Below are positions 1 through 9,129 of a DNA stretch of 64,000 nt, piece by piece. A program made the translations under genes and the position numbers. Source of the DNA: Thermus hydrothermalis (lineage in GTDB: Bacteria; Deinococcota; Deinococci; Deinococcales; Thermaceae); assembly GCF_022760925.1 (NCBI RefSeq), contig NZ_JAKTNT010000003.1:1-64000 (forward strand), written 5' to 3'. The notes under the pieces are model-generated. The model saw only the letters and a program-made list of their open reading frames with translations. It was not told the origin of the DNA and did no database searches. Numbering within the stretch: the first letter of the stretch is position 1; each line of letters starts with the position of its first letter.

Positions 1-1
1 G

Positions 2-1270
2 TGGTCCCCCGAGCATAACTATCCCCAGGGTGCATAAGTGCAAGTTTTGAGCTAGGAGGTAGAGGAGAAGGCCAAGGGCGACGGCCCCCAGTATGAGGGG
101 GTTTGCGGTCAGGTGGAGGAGAATCGCCCCTGCTAGGAGGGCTAGGGCACTAACGTGAATAGCGCCCAAGGCGTTGAGGGCCAGGGCCATGGCGCTTAGG
201 AAGCTGAGAAAGCCAAAGCCCAGAAGGGGGGCGTGGTAGTCCCCGGACCAGGGGAGGCTGAGGAGCACGAGAAGGGTGGGCACGGAGGCGGTAAGGGCGT
301 AGGACCAAAGGGAGCGTTGAAGGGCAAGAAGAAGGGCTCCGGGGCTTGCCGTCTGCCAGAGGATTTTGGCCAGGGTTGTAACGAAGGCCGATAGCCGCAT
401 TTCCACCAAAATGGAGGCCAAAAGGTAGATCCCCAGCCCAACGAGAGCCCTATCGCCGGCCAAGTCCACCAACCTCCAGAGGACAAACCCCTGGCCCAAG
501 CCATAGGCTCCATACACCCACTCCCCCACCAAGACCTTGCCTAGGAAAGCAAAACTATCCCTTCGGAGGGGACTTGCCTGCTGAAGGAGGAGAACCAGGG
601 GGAAAGAACCCACCCAGAAGGGGCTCATCCCCGAAACCCGGAGGAGAATGGCCAGGAGGAGGAAGCCCGAGGCTACCCAGGCGGCCTTGTCCTCGAGGCC
701 CTTCAGGGTTAGCACCCCCACGGCAACCCAGGCCATGCCTGTGCCCCAGGTGGCCGCAAACCCCAGGTCCAGGGGGGCTGTGACGCTCACCCCAAGGACC
801 CCTACCCAGGCCAAAAGGCCCAGCACCCCTTTGGCCTCCGGGGGTTCCAGCTCCACCGCTGCCCTAAAGCTCACCCGGGCTGCCAGCTGACTCCAGGCCA
901 GGAGGAAGAGCGCTGTTAGCCACCCTAAAGACCCGGAGTTCCAAAAAGTTACCAGGGTGCCTCCAAGGGTGAGGGCCACCGCCAGGTGCCGAGGGCCCAA
1001 GGTGCCTCGAGGCCTGGGCGGCTTGGGTCTGGGTTGGAAGTCGCGCTGGGCCAGGGCGAAGAGAGCTTGGGCTAGGGCAAAGGTGCTGGGCAGGCCAAAG
1101 AGGCGCTCCACGCGGTAGCGGTTGTAGCCGAGGACCTCGAGGTGGGCGGCAAGCTCGTAGGGGTCACTTATTTGGCTTAGGAGGTCCTTTAAGGTGTGCG
1201 CGAGCTCGCTAAGGCCTTGGGGATTTCTGGGAGGGGGGACGGAAGGGCGGTACTCGCCCCGGGCGCTCAT
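2..1270 (-). CDS. Polytopic membrane protein of the exopolysaccharide locus, partial (3' end outside window)
   Basis: An open frame runs leftward from ATG at 1270 to the window edge without a stop (at least 423 codons). It overlaps the PelF-like gene by ATGA, so the two are translationally coupled. The first ~90 residues are soluble (start MSARGEYRPS), with a short helical stretch around YELAAHLEVLGYNRYRVERL. The remainder is many hydrophobic segments with short loops, giving probably ten or more TM helices in the full protein. Position next to a PelF-like glycosyltransferase suggests the membrane translocation partner, the role PelG plays in Pel systems. The N-terminus does not look like the PelG I know, so I leave the family open. 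The C-terminus cannot be judged. Confidence 0.75.
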   Translation of the reverse strand, partial: MSARGEYRPSVPPPRNPQGLSELAHTLKDLLSQISDPYELAAHLEVLGYNRYRVERLFGLPSTFALAQALFALAQRDFQPRPKPPRPRGTLGPRHLAVALTLGGTLVTFWNSGSLGWLTALFLLAWSQLAARVSFRAAVELEPPEAKGVLGLLAWVGVLGVSVTAPLDLGFAATWGTGMAWVAVGVLTLKGLEDKAAWVASGFLLLAILLRVSGMSPFWVGSFPLVLLLQQASPLRRDSFAFLGKVLVGEWVYGAYGLGQGFVLWRLVDLAGDRALVGLGIYLLASILVEMRLSAFVTTLAKILWQTASPGALLLALQRSLWSYALTASVPTLLVLLSLPWSGDYHAPLLGFGFLSFLSAMALALNALGAIHVSALALLAGAILLHLTANPLILGAVALGLLLYLLAQNLHLCTLGIVMLGGP

Positions 1271-2688
1271 TCGGGTACCTCCAGGGAGCCTTGAAGGGCC
1301 AAGGCCTCGTAGATGTTGGAGAACTCCTCTAGCATACGTTTAAGCGTGTACAGGCTCAGGACCTTTTCCCGTGCCTCCTTGCCCTTCGCCAAGCACCGCT
1401 CGGGGTCCTGGAGGAACCCCAGGAGCGCCTCTCCTAAGGCCTCGGGGTCCATGGCGGGCACCACCTCCCCCACGCCCTCCAGGACCTCGCCCACGCTCCC
1501 CACCCGGGTGCCCACCAGGGTGCGCCCCACGGCCATGTTCTCGATCACCGTGTAGGGGAAGCCCTCGGAGATGCTGGAGAGCACCCCCACCCACCCTCGG
1601 TGGTAGGCCTGGTACACGGGGCTTGCGGGGCCCATGAAGCGCACGTTGCCCTCGAGGCCTAGTTCCTTTACCCGGGTGCGAACGCTTTCCGCATAGGCTT
1701 CGTTTCCCCGGGGAACGGGACCGAAAAGGAGGAGTTGCGCCTCTGGAAGGGTTTCGCGTACCCGTCCGAAGGCGTCCACCAAGGTGAGGAGGTCCTTTAG
1801 CGGGTCAATCCGGCCCACCCATACGGCGGTGGGTGGGTTTTCCAGACGCGCGGGAGCTTCTGGGAACTGTGCGGGGTCAATGCCGTTGGCCACCACCTGG
1901 ATGCGTTTGGGGTCCGCGCCGAGCTCCACCTCCCACTGCCGGTTGAAGCGGCTCACCGTGGTGATAAAGTGGGCCTCCCGGTAGGCCAGGCGGCTTACGA
2001 GGTGGTAAAAGCGGGCTTGGACCAGGCGCTCCGCGGGGGAGGGGTTGGTTTCGCTAAAGGCCAGATAGCGCTCCCTCAGGAAAACCCCGTGCTCGGTCAG
2101 AAGAAAGGGTACGCCCAGGTGCCGGGACACCAGCCAAGCGGGGATGACGGCAAGCCCGCCGCTTGTGGCGTGGATCAGGTCCACCTCGGGGATGGGATCT
2201 AGGGCCAGGAGGGGAAGGAGGGTGGAGCGAAGCCAGTGCAAGACAGCAAGCCCCTCCCCCAGGGTAGGCGGACGGCCCAAAAGGAGCGTGAGCCTTTCGG
2301 CCAGGAGCGCCTGTACTTTGGGGTGGAAGAAGAGGTTGTACAGGTGGCGCTTGCGCAAAAGGAAGATTTCCCAAAGCCCTTCTTGAAAGGTGGCTAGGTC
2401 CAGGTCTAGGAAAGCCAGGAGCTTGCTCAGGGCCGGCAGGAGGGCATGCAAGGGAGCGGGGGCAAAAGGGGATGCGTGGGGGGGGCGGTAGAGGTGAAGG
2501 GTTCTCAAGGAGGCTTCCGGGGGAATGGGTAGGGCGGGTTTAGCCTTTTGCGGTCCCCACAGGGCAAGGACGGTGAACTGGGCCTCGAGGCCAAAGAGGA
2601 GTTGCTCGCACCAGCGGCTCACTCCTCCCATGGCGTAGGGATACGTGCCTTCTGTGACGAAAAGAACCCTAAGGCGCTTGGATCGCAT
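1267..2688 (-). CDS. PelF-like GT4 glycosyltransferase
   Basis: 473 aa, GT-B fold. The N-terminus carries RVLFVTEGTYPYAMGGVSRW, the pattern of PelF-type transferases, where the tyrosine/glycine loop lies beside the nucleotide-sugar site. A central LLTEHGVFLRER segment and the C-terminal GT4 signature EGFPYTVIENMAVGR (the E-x7-E motif, near residue 390) are present. PelF uses UDP-sugars to polymerise the GalNAc-rich Pel polymer in the cytoplasm; that this protein uses the same donor is inference. Its start lies inside the end of the deacetylase gene (2669) and its stop overlaps the next gene by ATGA, so it sits in the middle of one operon. No membrane segment or signal peptide is visible, as expected for a cytosolic enzyme. 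Confidence 0.85.
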   Translation of the reverse strand: MRSKRLRVLFVTEGTYPYAMGGVSRWCEQLLFGLEAQFTVLALWGPQKAKPALPIPPEASLRTLHLYRPPHASPFAPAPLHALLPALSKLLAFLDLDLATFQEGLWEIFLLRKRHLYNLFFHPKVQALLAERLTLLLGRPPTLGEGLAVLHWLRSTLLPLLALDPIPEVDLIHATSGGLAVIPAWLVSRHLGVPFLLTEHGVFLRERYLAFSETNPSPAERLVQARFYHLVSRLAYREAHFITTVSRFNRQWEVELGADPKRIQVVANGIDPAQFPEAPARLENPPTAVWVGRIDPLKDLLTLVDAFGRVRETLPEAQLLLFGPVPRGNEAYAESVRTRVKELGLEGNVRFMGPASPVYQAYHRGWVGVLSSISEGFPYTVIENMAVGRTLVGTRVGSVGEVLEGVGEVVPAMDPEALGEALLGFLQDPERCLAKGKEAREKVLSLYTLKRMLEEFSNIYEALALQGSLEVPE

Positions 2689-4771
2689 ACGTTCCCGTCC
2701 CTACAAAACAGCGGTTACGACCGGCATACGCATCGCACGTGCTTGCTTGGATGCCCGTTACCCAGACGGGCTTGCCCTTTACGGTGACGGTTTGGGCGGC
2801 GGGGTCAATGACCGCCCGCACGCTTCCCGCATGTACTGCCTGATAGTGTAGGTAGCGCTTTAGGGCGCGCTCGCCGTATTCCAGCCAGGAGGGAGAGAGG
2901 AGGGGAAGGGTGCTATAGGTGGAGTATTTCTGAAGAAGTGTTTCTAGCCAGTCAAAGACCAGGTTCCTACCCGGGGCGAACTCCCGCAGGTTCGCCTGGT
3001 GGAAGTAGTGGCTTCCCCCGTCGGTGAGGAGGTGGTGCAGGGCTATGTTGGTTTCCTGGCCCAGGTACTCCTGGTAGCTGAGGGCACGCGTCCAGTAGGG
3101 GGCGGTGCCGTTTGGGGCGTACACGCTGTTGTAAGCGTTTACGGCCTCTTGGTCCGTGGTCACGTTGTAGAAGACATTGGTGGGCCAGTCTGCGGTCAGG
3201 TAAAGGCCAGGGGCCAGAGGATGGGGGAAGGCGCAGGTTCGGCATGGGGGCTTTTGGCTCTCCACGGACCAGTTGACCTTGGCAAAGCGGACCTTGTGTT
3301 CGCTTAGAGCTTGGAGAAAGTACGGGTTAGATGCGCCTAGGCCGTTGTCCTGACGGGGAAAGCCGTACGGGTTCGTGCCCTTCCAACCAAAGCCCGAGTA
3401 CTGCCCGCTTTTGAAGGCCCGGTGCTCGTAGCGAAGGCCGAGGAGGCTTGCGATCCGGTTGTTCTCGGCGATCTCCCTTCGGGCTTGGGCCAGGTCGGTG
3501 AAGTCCATGTCCCAGTGGGTGTAGGAGTGGTTGTAGAAGCGGAAGGTGTCCTTGAGGACCTGGGTGGCCTGTACGAGGTCGTCCGCCAGGTTTATGGGTT
3601 CAGCGGCCACCGCGCCCGAGGGGTTGCAGGGAACCAGGTTGTCGTTGGGGTTGGGGTCAGAAACCGCCCCACAGCCGTTGAGGGCAATGTCCAGGGTGAA
3701 GCCCTGGGCCACGGGGTAGGCGGAGCGTAAGCCCGCCTGCTTTTGGGCCACGGCTTGGGCCTCGAGGCCGCTTAGCCGGTAGGGGGTGGCGTTGCCCACC
3801 CCAGGTGCGTCGCCGATGACCTCGGTGGAGAGGAACCAGTCGTCCACGTCCGCCCGCAGGTAGCGGCCATACTCCCCTAGGTACACCCCCCGGGTGACCC
3901 AGCCGATGAGCCCCGGGGCGAGGAGCCAGGTGTGGAGGAGGTAGGGGCTTTGGTCAAAGGTGAGGAGGAGTTGCTCCCGCCCGTCGGCGGTGGTGCGCAC
4001 GATGCCGAAGACGTTGCCCTCCGCATCGGTAAGGAGCGGGGTGGCGGGGCAGGTGCCGCTTGGTGCTGCCTTGTAGGCGTAGGCGCGGCGCACGGGTAGG
4101 GTTCCCGTGAGGTCGGGGAAGACCGCCTGGCCTTCTGGGGTGAGGGTTAGGGGGTAGCTCTGGGCGAGGTCTATGCCGGCGGGGTCATTGGCCGCAGGGC
4201 TTGGGGTGAGGAAGCCTTCCACCGGGGTGAGGCAGCGGTCCTCGGGGTAAGTCCCGGGGTAGGTGTAGAGGATGAGTTCCCGCACCCCATAGTCCCGCTC
4301 GTAGGCCCAAAGGCGGTTCCAGTCCTCGGCCGTCATATAGAAGGTGGGCCCGGGCCAGGCGGCGAGCTGGCCCTCCGCCAGGATCACCCCTTGGAAGCGG
4401 CCCGTGCCATCGGGAAGGGTGAGGGAAACCTGGCTGAAGGGGGTTTGGCTCAGGTCCACCACCTCGTAGGGGATGAGGAAGGTTTCCAGGATGTCCCGGG
4501 CGGCGGCGAAGTGGGGGGCCGCCTCGGGGTTGGTGGAGGTGGTGAGGAGGAGGATGCGCGCCTCGTACCGGGCCCCGGGAAGGGCCTGGGGCCTTAGGGG
4601 AAGCTTCAGGGGCACGGGCCCCTCGAGGGCCGGCAGGGGGCGGCTCGGAAGCACCGGCAGGGCCGGGGGGGCGAGGGGAGGGCCTGTCACCTGGACCTTG
4701 GGCTTTGGAGGAGTCTGCCCCGTAAGGTTGCAGGCGGCGAGGAGGAGGGCGAGGAGGGCGAGACGGCGCAC
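2669..4771 (-). CDS. Agd3-like polysaccharide deacetylase lipoprotein (CE18/NodB type)
   Basis: 700 aa. GTG start at 4771 preceded by GGGGAGGT at good spacing. It begins with a lipoprotein signal (lipobox LLAAC, Cys about residue 14) and a Pro-rich linker. Residues ~65-290 form a beta-rich region in the position of the CBM87 module of fungal Agd3. A NodB-like catalytic domain follows, with RADVDDWF near residue 308 (paired aspartates, catalytic and metal-binding) and HSYTHWDMDF near residue 415 (the H-x3-H metal motif). Agd3 deacetylates galactosaminogalactan; the same act on the polymer made by the neighbouring PelF-like enzyme is inferred. The lipid anchor puts it on the outer face of a membrane. 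Only 4 nt separate it from the upstream lipoprotein gene. Alternative: a generic NodB deacetylase of another polymer. Confidence 0.75.
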   Translation of the reverse strand: MRRLALLALLLAACNLTGQTPPKPKVQVTGPPLAPPALPVLPSRPLPALEGPVPLKLPLRPQALPGARYEARILLLTTSTNPEAAPHFAAARDILETFLIPYEVVDLSQTPFSQVSLTLPDGTGRFQGVILAEGQLAAWPGPTFYMTAEDWNRLWAYERDYGVRELILYTYPGTYPEDRCLTPVEGFLTPSPAANDPAGIDLAQSYPLTLTPEGQAVFPDLTGTLPVRRAYAYKAAPSGTCPATPLLTDAEGNVFGIVRTTADGREQLLLTFDQSPYLLHTWLLAPGLIGWVTRGVYLGEYGRYLRADVDDWFLSTEVIGDAPGVGNATPYRLSGLEAQAVAQKQAGLRSAYPVAQGFTLDIALNGCGAVSDPNPNDNLVPCNPSGAVAAEPINLADDLVQATQVLKDTFRFYNHSYTHWDMDFTDLAQARREIAENNRIASLLGLRYEHRAFKSGQYSGFGWKGTNPYGFPRQDNGLGASNPYFLQALSEHKVRFAKVNWSVESQKPPCRTCAFPHPLAPGLYLTADWPTNVFYNVTTDQEAVNAYNSVYAPNGTAPYWTRALSYQEYLGQETNIALHHLLTDGGSHYFHQANLREFAPGRNLVFDWLETLLQKYSTYSTLPLLSPSWLEYGERALKRYLHYQAVHAGSVRAVIDPAAQTVTVKGKPVWVTGIQASTCDAYAGRNRCFVGTGTYAIQAP

Positions 4772-4775
4772 AGCG

Positions 4776-6731
4776 TTACCTCCCCTTTCTCGGCAGGCTC
4801 AAGGGGCTTAGCCCTAGACCCTGGGGCTGGACGCTACTTGCCCCGCTTCCTGGGTGCACCCCTGTGCCGTCCACGGTGAGAGCGTGCCACCACGTGTTGT
4901 ACCCATCGCTGATGGTTGGCGCGGGAAAGCTCGCCACCAGGTGGTTGGCATTGTAGACCTTTACCTGGCCCCCAGAGGTGTTCCAACTTCCTCCGCCGAA
5001 GTACCAGTGGACGTAAACGCGGTAGGCTCCCCCTTGGTAGACGAAGCGGAGGGTTTCCTGCCCGGGGCCTTGGGGGGTGTCCCCTTCCAAGCAGGCGGCT
5101 CCTGCGGGAGGGCAGGTGCCGGGGTTGTTCCAGTAGATGTGCTGGGCCGCCGGGGTGTCGGGATAGAAGAGGTGGAGGTCCAAATCGGCGCCTGCGGTCC
5201 AGGAGAGCTCCACCCGCCAGTCGGCGGCATAGGTGACGGTGAGGGTGAAGTCCCAAGACCGGGTGGCCCCACCTCCTTGGGGTGTGGCCTTGAGGCGCAA
5301 GGGGTAGGTTCCCGGTGGGGGGTTGGCCACCTGGAGGGCTACGGGTCCCCCGCTGGCGGGGAGGGAGGGGCTTGCCAGGCTAAGGCCAGGGGGAAGGGGG
5401 GTGCCGTCTTGACGCTCCAGCGTGAGGAGCAAAGGGGTGTTGAAGCCGTTTAAGGGCGTCAGCGCCACTTGGAGGCTCCCCGTGCCCTCCCAGGGCAGGG
5501 TGAGGGCGGTATCCCCCCCGAGGGAGAAGTCCGTGGCCTTGAGGGTAAAGCCCACCTCCCGCACCCGGCTTCCCCCCTCCGCCCGGAGGGTAAGGGGGTA
5601 GTCTTGGGGGCTGAGGTTCGGGTCCAGGGCCAGGGTTAGGGGGACGGAGATGGGGTTTCCGTTCAGGGTGATTGTGGTGGGGCTTAGGGTAATCCCGGGA
5701 GGGGGGTTTACCAGGCTCAGGTTCACGGGTCCGCTGAAGCCTAGGAGGGGAGTTAGGTGGAGGACAGCTTGGGCCTGGCCGCCCACGGGGGCGGAAGGTG
5801 TGCCTTCCAGGGACAAGAGGAAGTCTGGGGCGGTGCTGTTCACGGCCACCGCCCGGCTTCCGGCGCTTCCCGCGCTGAAGCGGATGGCCCCTTGGTCCAC
5901 GCCTTGGTTGGCCGTCACCCGGTAGACCTTCCCAGCGTAGCCCGAGGGCGTGTCGTCTTGGACCGCCAAGCCGCTGGGCGCTTGGAAGGTGACCGCGGGC
6001 AGGGGGCCGTTGCCCGAGTTTCCCACGAGGACAAGGGCGCTTTCCCCGGGGTTCAGGCTTAGAGCCAGGGGCGCCACCTCGAGGCCCGCCCCCAGGTTCG
6101 GGTTCACCACCTTGCGCAGAAGCCGCACCAGGTCTTGCTCGTCGGCGTAGCCGCTGGAGTCCAGGTCGGCGTGGTAGCGACGGTAGGGGTTCGGGGTAGC
6201 AGCCCCCGTAAGGAGGTCGGCGAGGAGAAGGGCGTCCGTTAAGCCCACGCTCCCGCTAGCGTTGAGGTCGCCCAGGGGGTTTTGGGCGAAAGCGGGATCC
6301 ACCTCGCCCTGGCTCACCCCGGGAAGAGGGGTATAGCTTTGGGAGACCACGTGGCCTTGAGGGGTAAGGCCGGCTTCCTCCCAGGAGAGAGTAGCCTGGA
6401 GAGCCTCCGTTTCTAGGAGGTGCGCCTCGGGCCTAGCTCCTGGCTTTAGGGCCTGGAAGCGGACTCGGAGCACTTCCCCCGAGAGGGCATGGTAGGCAAC
6501 CCCCGCTAAACGCACCCGGCCGGCCTCGAGGTGGGTTTCCGTGAGGAGGGGGCTTACGGGGCCCAGGTAGCGGAGGGCATTTGGGTCAAAGGTGATTTCC
6601 AAAAGAACTCCCCGCACGCTCTCCCCGTGCAAGACCCAGGCGCCTGCGCTAGGGTTCCGCACAAGGCTTTGAGGGTTACTACAGGCTGCAAGGATCAGCA
6701 GGGCGAGTAGGGTTAGGGCATTTTTTCCCAC
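4776..6731 (-). CDS. Modular lipoprotein with cohesin-like, dockerin-like and Ig-like domains
   Basis: 651 aa, GTG start with GGAGGTATAC in front. Lipobox LILAAC near residue 17. Residues ~30-125 resemble a cohesin-type beta sandwich (FDPNALRYLG, then LRVRFQALKPGA). Residues ~150-205 hold two dockerin-type loops, DLNASGSVGLTDALLLADLL and DLDSSGYADEQDLVRLL, with the Asp/Asn/Ser pattern of calcium-binding F-hand repeats. Several Ig-like repeats with the phrase FSGPVNLSL or similar follow to ~residue 500. The last ~130 residues (WRVELSWTAGADLDLHLFYP) look like the DUF2135-type C-terminal module. It is a paralogue of the next gene upstream. Probable role: surface scaffold or polymer-binding protein of the locus; not demonstrated. 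Confidence 0.75.
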   Translation of the reverse strand: MGKNALTLLALLILAACSNPQSLVRNPSAGAWVLHGESVRGVLLEITFDPNALRYLGPVSPLLTETHLEAGRVRLAGVAYHALSGEVLRVRFQALKPGARPEAHLLETEALQATLSWEEAGLTPQGHVVSQSYTPLPGVSQGEVDPAFAQNPLGDLNASGSVGLTDALLLADLLTGAATPNPYRRYHADLDSSGYADEQDLVRLLRKVVNPNLGAGLEVAPLALSLNPGESALVLVGNSGNGPLPAVTFQAPSGLAVQDDTPSGYAGKVYRVTANQGVDQGAIRFSAGSAGSRAVAVNSTAPDFLLSLEGTPSAPVGGQAQAVLHLTPLLGFSGPVNLSLVNPPPGITLSPTTITLNGNPISVPLTLALDPNLSPQDYPLTLRAEGGSRVREVGFTLKATDFSLGGDTALTLPWEGTGSLQVALTPLNGFNTPLLLTLERQDGTPLPPGLSLASPSLPASGGPVALQVANPPPGTYPLRLKATPQGGGATRSWDFTLTVTYAADWRVELSWTAGADLDLHLFYPDTPAAQHIYWNNPGTCPPAGAACLEGDTPQGPGQETLRFVYQGGAYRVYVHWYFGGGSWNTSGGQVKVYNANHLVASFPAPTISDGYNTWWHALTVDGTGVHPGSGASSVQPQGLGLSPLSLPRKGR

Positions 6732-6786
6732 GTATACCTCCGTTTATGGACCCGGGGTTGTCGCACTGCTCCGGCTTCGTAAGCAG

Positions 6787-6863
6787 CCTAGGATGGGGAA
6801 GGGAGCTGGCCAGGCTCATAAAGGAGGGATGGGGGAGGCGAAGGCAGGGCCAGACATCCTAGG
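6787..6863. other. Long-range inverted repeat in the 187-nt gap between lipoprotein genes
   Basis: CCTAGGATG (6787-6795) and CATCCTAGG (6855-6863) are perfect 9-bp inverted repeats 59 nt apart, in the otherwise gene-free 6732-6918. They could form a stem in the leftward transcript between the two paralogous lipoprotein genes, as a processing or attenuation structure. No U-tract follows, so it is not a standard terminator. Confidence 0.35.
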
Positions 6864-6918
6864 GAGCAGGGTATAGGTGGTAAGCACAAAGGGAAAAACC
6901 CCCGCATCCCCATTCCCC

Positions 6919-9117
6919 TTAAGGCGCTAGAACGAGGCTCCCTCCGCCTACTGAGGTGTCCTCCACGTAGTTCGCCTGGGTGAGTACCACGCCGCCCACC
7001 TCCAAAGTCCCGCCACCTGTTCCCGTGACGGAGAGAAGGGCGAGCTGTCCAGGCCCGGTAAAGGTGCTGCTGCACACCAAGACCACGTTCCACCGGTTCG
7101 GGTTGGAAGACACCTGCGCGAAGTCCAGGGTGCACCCTTGGGTGAGGGCCCCTGCGCCTGCGCTCAGGGTGAAGCCTGCAGGAAGCGTCACGCTGAACTG
7201 GGCAGCGCGGTAGGCCTGGGTGGTGCCCACCAGGTTCACCCCCACGGTGTAGGTGTTGCCTGTGCGTTCCAGGAGCGAGGGCTGGAGCGCCTTGGGCGCT
7301 TCGGCGACGGTAAGGGTAAAGGCACGGCTATGGGTAAGACCACCGCCCGTCGCCTCGAGGGTAAGGGTGTAGTCGCCCGGGGCCACATTAGGGCCCACAC
7401 GTAGGGTAATCGCTAGGGTGTTTCCGGTGGTGGGGTTTTCCGCAAAGGTGTAGGACACCTTATCGTTTCCGCTACCGAGGACGCTTCCGTTCAGGCTGAA
7501 GGTAATGGGACCAGAGAAGTGGGTGCGGACGAGGCTGACGTTCACCGTTCCCGAAGCTCCCTGCTTTAGGGTGAGATTGGCTGCGCTCACGGAGAAGTCG
7601 TAGAGGGTGAGGCTAAGGGGCTGGGTCCTGGTGAGGCTACCCCCGCTCGCCCGGACCTGAAGGGCGTAGAGGCCTGCCTCAGCGCTTCCTGCACTCACGT
7701 TCAGGGTTACTGGGCCGCTTGCGGGTAAGGTGGCGCTATTGGGCGTTAGCGTGAAGGATACAGAGTTTCCTCCCGCATCGGTGAGGCTAAGGTTCACACT
7801 TCCGCTGAAGCCGCCGTAGGTGGAAAAGAAAGCGTGTAGGCTCCCCGCACCGCCCACGGGCAAGGTAAGGGTGTTTTGGTCCAGGTAAAAGTCAAACCCG
7901 GGGGCTTTTTGGACCACTAGGGCGAAGGCCTTTTCCCGAACGATCGTCCCGCTTACCGCTCTAAGGCGAAGGGTATAGGTGTTGGGAGGTACGTTATTTG
8001 CCACGCTGAGGGTGAGGGTGTCGGTAAGGGGGCTGGATAGCACCACGCTGGTGGGGCTTTCTAGGCTTATTCCTGAGGGAGCGTCCAGCAGACTTAGGGT
8101 CACGGTGCCTGTAAAGCCGTTTTCCGGGGTTAGGGTGAAGTCCAGGCTGGCCATTCCCCCGGGCGTGGTGGTGGCGCTCGGGGCGCTTAGGTCCAGGCCG
8201 AAGCTTGGGAAAGGTGCGTGGACCCGGGCGGTGCGGGTGCCAGCATTAACCGCTTGGCACTGGATGCTCCCCTCCAGGGTATTCCCCTGGGCTTCCACCC
8301 TGTAGGCTTTGCCATAGGCTCCCTGGGGAGTTACGTCCGTTAGGGCGGTCCCTTGGGGATGGGAACAGGACACGCTGGGAAAGGCTCCGTTTCCGGAGTT
8401 ATTGAGGAGAAGGTAGGCGTGGGCTCCGGGGCCCAGGGCCAAGTCCTGGGGCGCAAGCTCCAGGTTGGGTTCCAAGCCCGGGTTTACGATCTTCCGCAAG
8501 AGGAGGGCGAGGTCTTGACCGGTTAAGGTTCCGCTGGAGTTAAGGTCCCCTTGGTAACGCTGGTAGGCGTTGGGGTTTTGGAGATTACCCGCCAGGATGT
8601 CCGCTAAGAAAACCCCATCCGTGAGGCTTACGCCCCCACTGCCATTCAGGTCACCCAAGGGGTTTTGCACGAAGGAGGGATCGGCTTCGTTTTGCCCGAT
8701 CCCCTGAACCACGGATTGGGGCAGGACCAAGGCTTGCGGTTGAAGACCGCCCCCTTTCCAGATTTGCCTGATCGCTCGTCCCTCAGGATAGGTTTCCACC
8801 ACCTGTACCTCGGGCCTTGCCCCGGGCCGGAGAACCTCAAAGGTCAGGGTGAGGAGGGGCCCTGAAGGTGTGCTGGGGGCCACGGCCACCGCGCGAACCC
8901 TCCCCCCTTCGGCGAAGGCTTCCGCCCCGTATGCGCCCTCTGCCCCCACGTAGCGCAAGGCGGCGGGATCAAAGTGGGCTTCCACCAAAATCCCCCGCAC
9001 GCCCTCTCCCTGGAGGGCAAGGGTCCAGGTTGCTGGATCACGGCTTGCCGGTTGGCTGCAAGCGCCCAAAAGCAAGGACAGCACGAATACTCTAGCAATA
9101 CGCCCGCGTTCTTTCAT
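6919..9117 (-). CDS. Modular lipoprotein with cohesin-like ends and dockerin-like module
   Basis: 732 aa from ATG 9117 (GGGAGG 4-5 nt upstream; an upstream TTG in frame is less likely). Lipobox LLGAC near residue 20. The N-terminal ~100 residues parallel the preceding entry (EGVRGILVEAHFDPAALRYVG). Two dockerin-type loops follow at ~160 and ~195 (DLNGSGGVSLTDGVFLADIL, DLNSSGTLTGQDLALLL). Four or so Ig-like repeats run to ~residue 600. The C-terminal ~125 residues (TVGVNLVGTTQAYRAAQFSV, LALLSVTG) again look cohesin-like. Unlike its paralogue it lacks the DUF2135-type tail. One polypeptide carrying both module types could link itself, its paralogue or locus enzymes into a surface assembly; the fold assignments are by eye. 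Confidence 0.75.
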   Translation of the reverse strand: MKERGRIARVFVLSLLLGACSQPASRDPATWTLALQGEGVRGILVEAHFDPAALRYVGAEGAYGAEAFAEGGRVRAVAVAPSTPSGPLLTLTFEVLRPGARPEVQVVETYPEGRAIRQIWKGGGLQPQALVLPQSVVQGIGQNEADPSFVQNPLGDLNGSGGVSLTDGVFLADILAGNLQNPNAYQRYQGDLNSSGTLTGQDLALLLRKIVNPGLEPNLELAPQDLALGPGAHAYLLLNNSGNGAFPSVSCSHPQGTALTDVTPQGAYGKAYRVEAQGNTLEGSIQCQAVNAGTRTARVHAPFPSFGLDLSAPSATTTPGGMASLDFTLTPENGFTGTVTLSLLDAPSGISLESPTSVVLSSPLTDTLTLSVANNVPPNTYTLRLRAVSGTIVREKAFALVVQKAPGFDFYLDQNTLTLPVGGAGSLHAFFSTYGGFSGSVNLSLTDAGGNSVSFTLTPNSATLPASGPVTLNVSAGSAEAGLYALQVRASGGSLTRTQPLSLTLYDFSVSAANLTLKQGASGTVNVSLVRTHFSGPITFSLNGSVLGSGNDKVSYTFAENPTTGNTLAITLRVGPNVAPGDYTLTLEATGGGLTHSRAFTLTVAEAPKALQPSLLERTGNTYTVGVNLVGTTQAYRAAQFSVTLPAGFTLSAGAGALTQGCTLDFAQVSSNPNRWNVVLVCSSTFTGPGQLALLSVTGTGGGTLEVGGVVLTQANYVEDTSVGGGSLVLAP

Positions 9118-9129
9118 GACACCTCCCAA

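Noticed and set aside
2-1270. Calling the partial membrane protein PelG
   Set aside because: Only the position supports it; the N-terminus does not show the PelG pattern and the C-terminus is outside the window.
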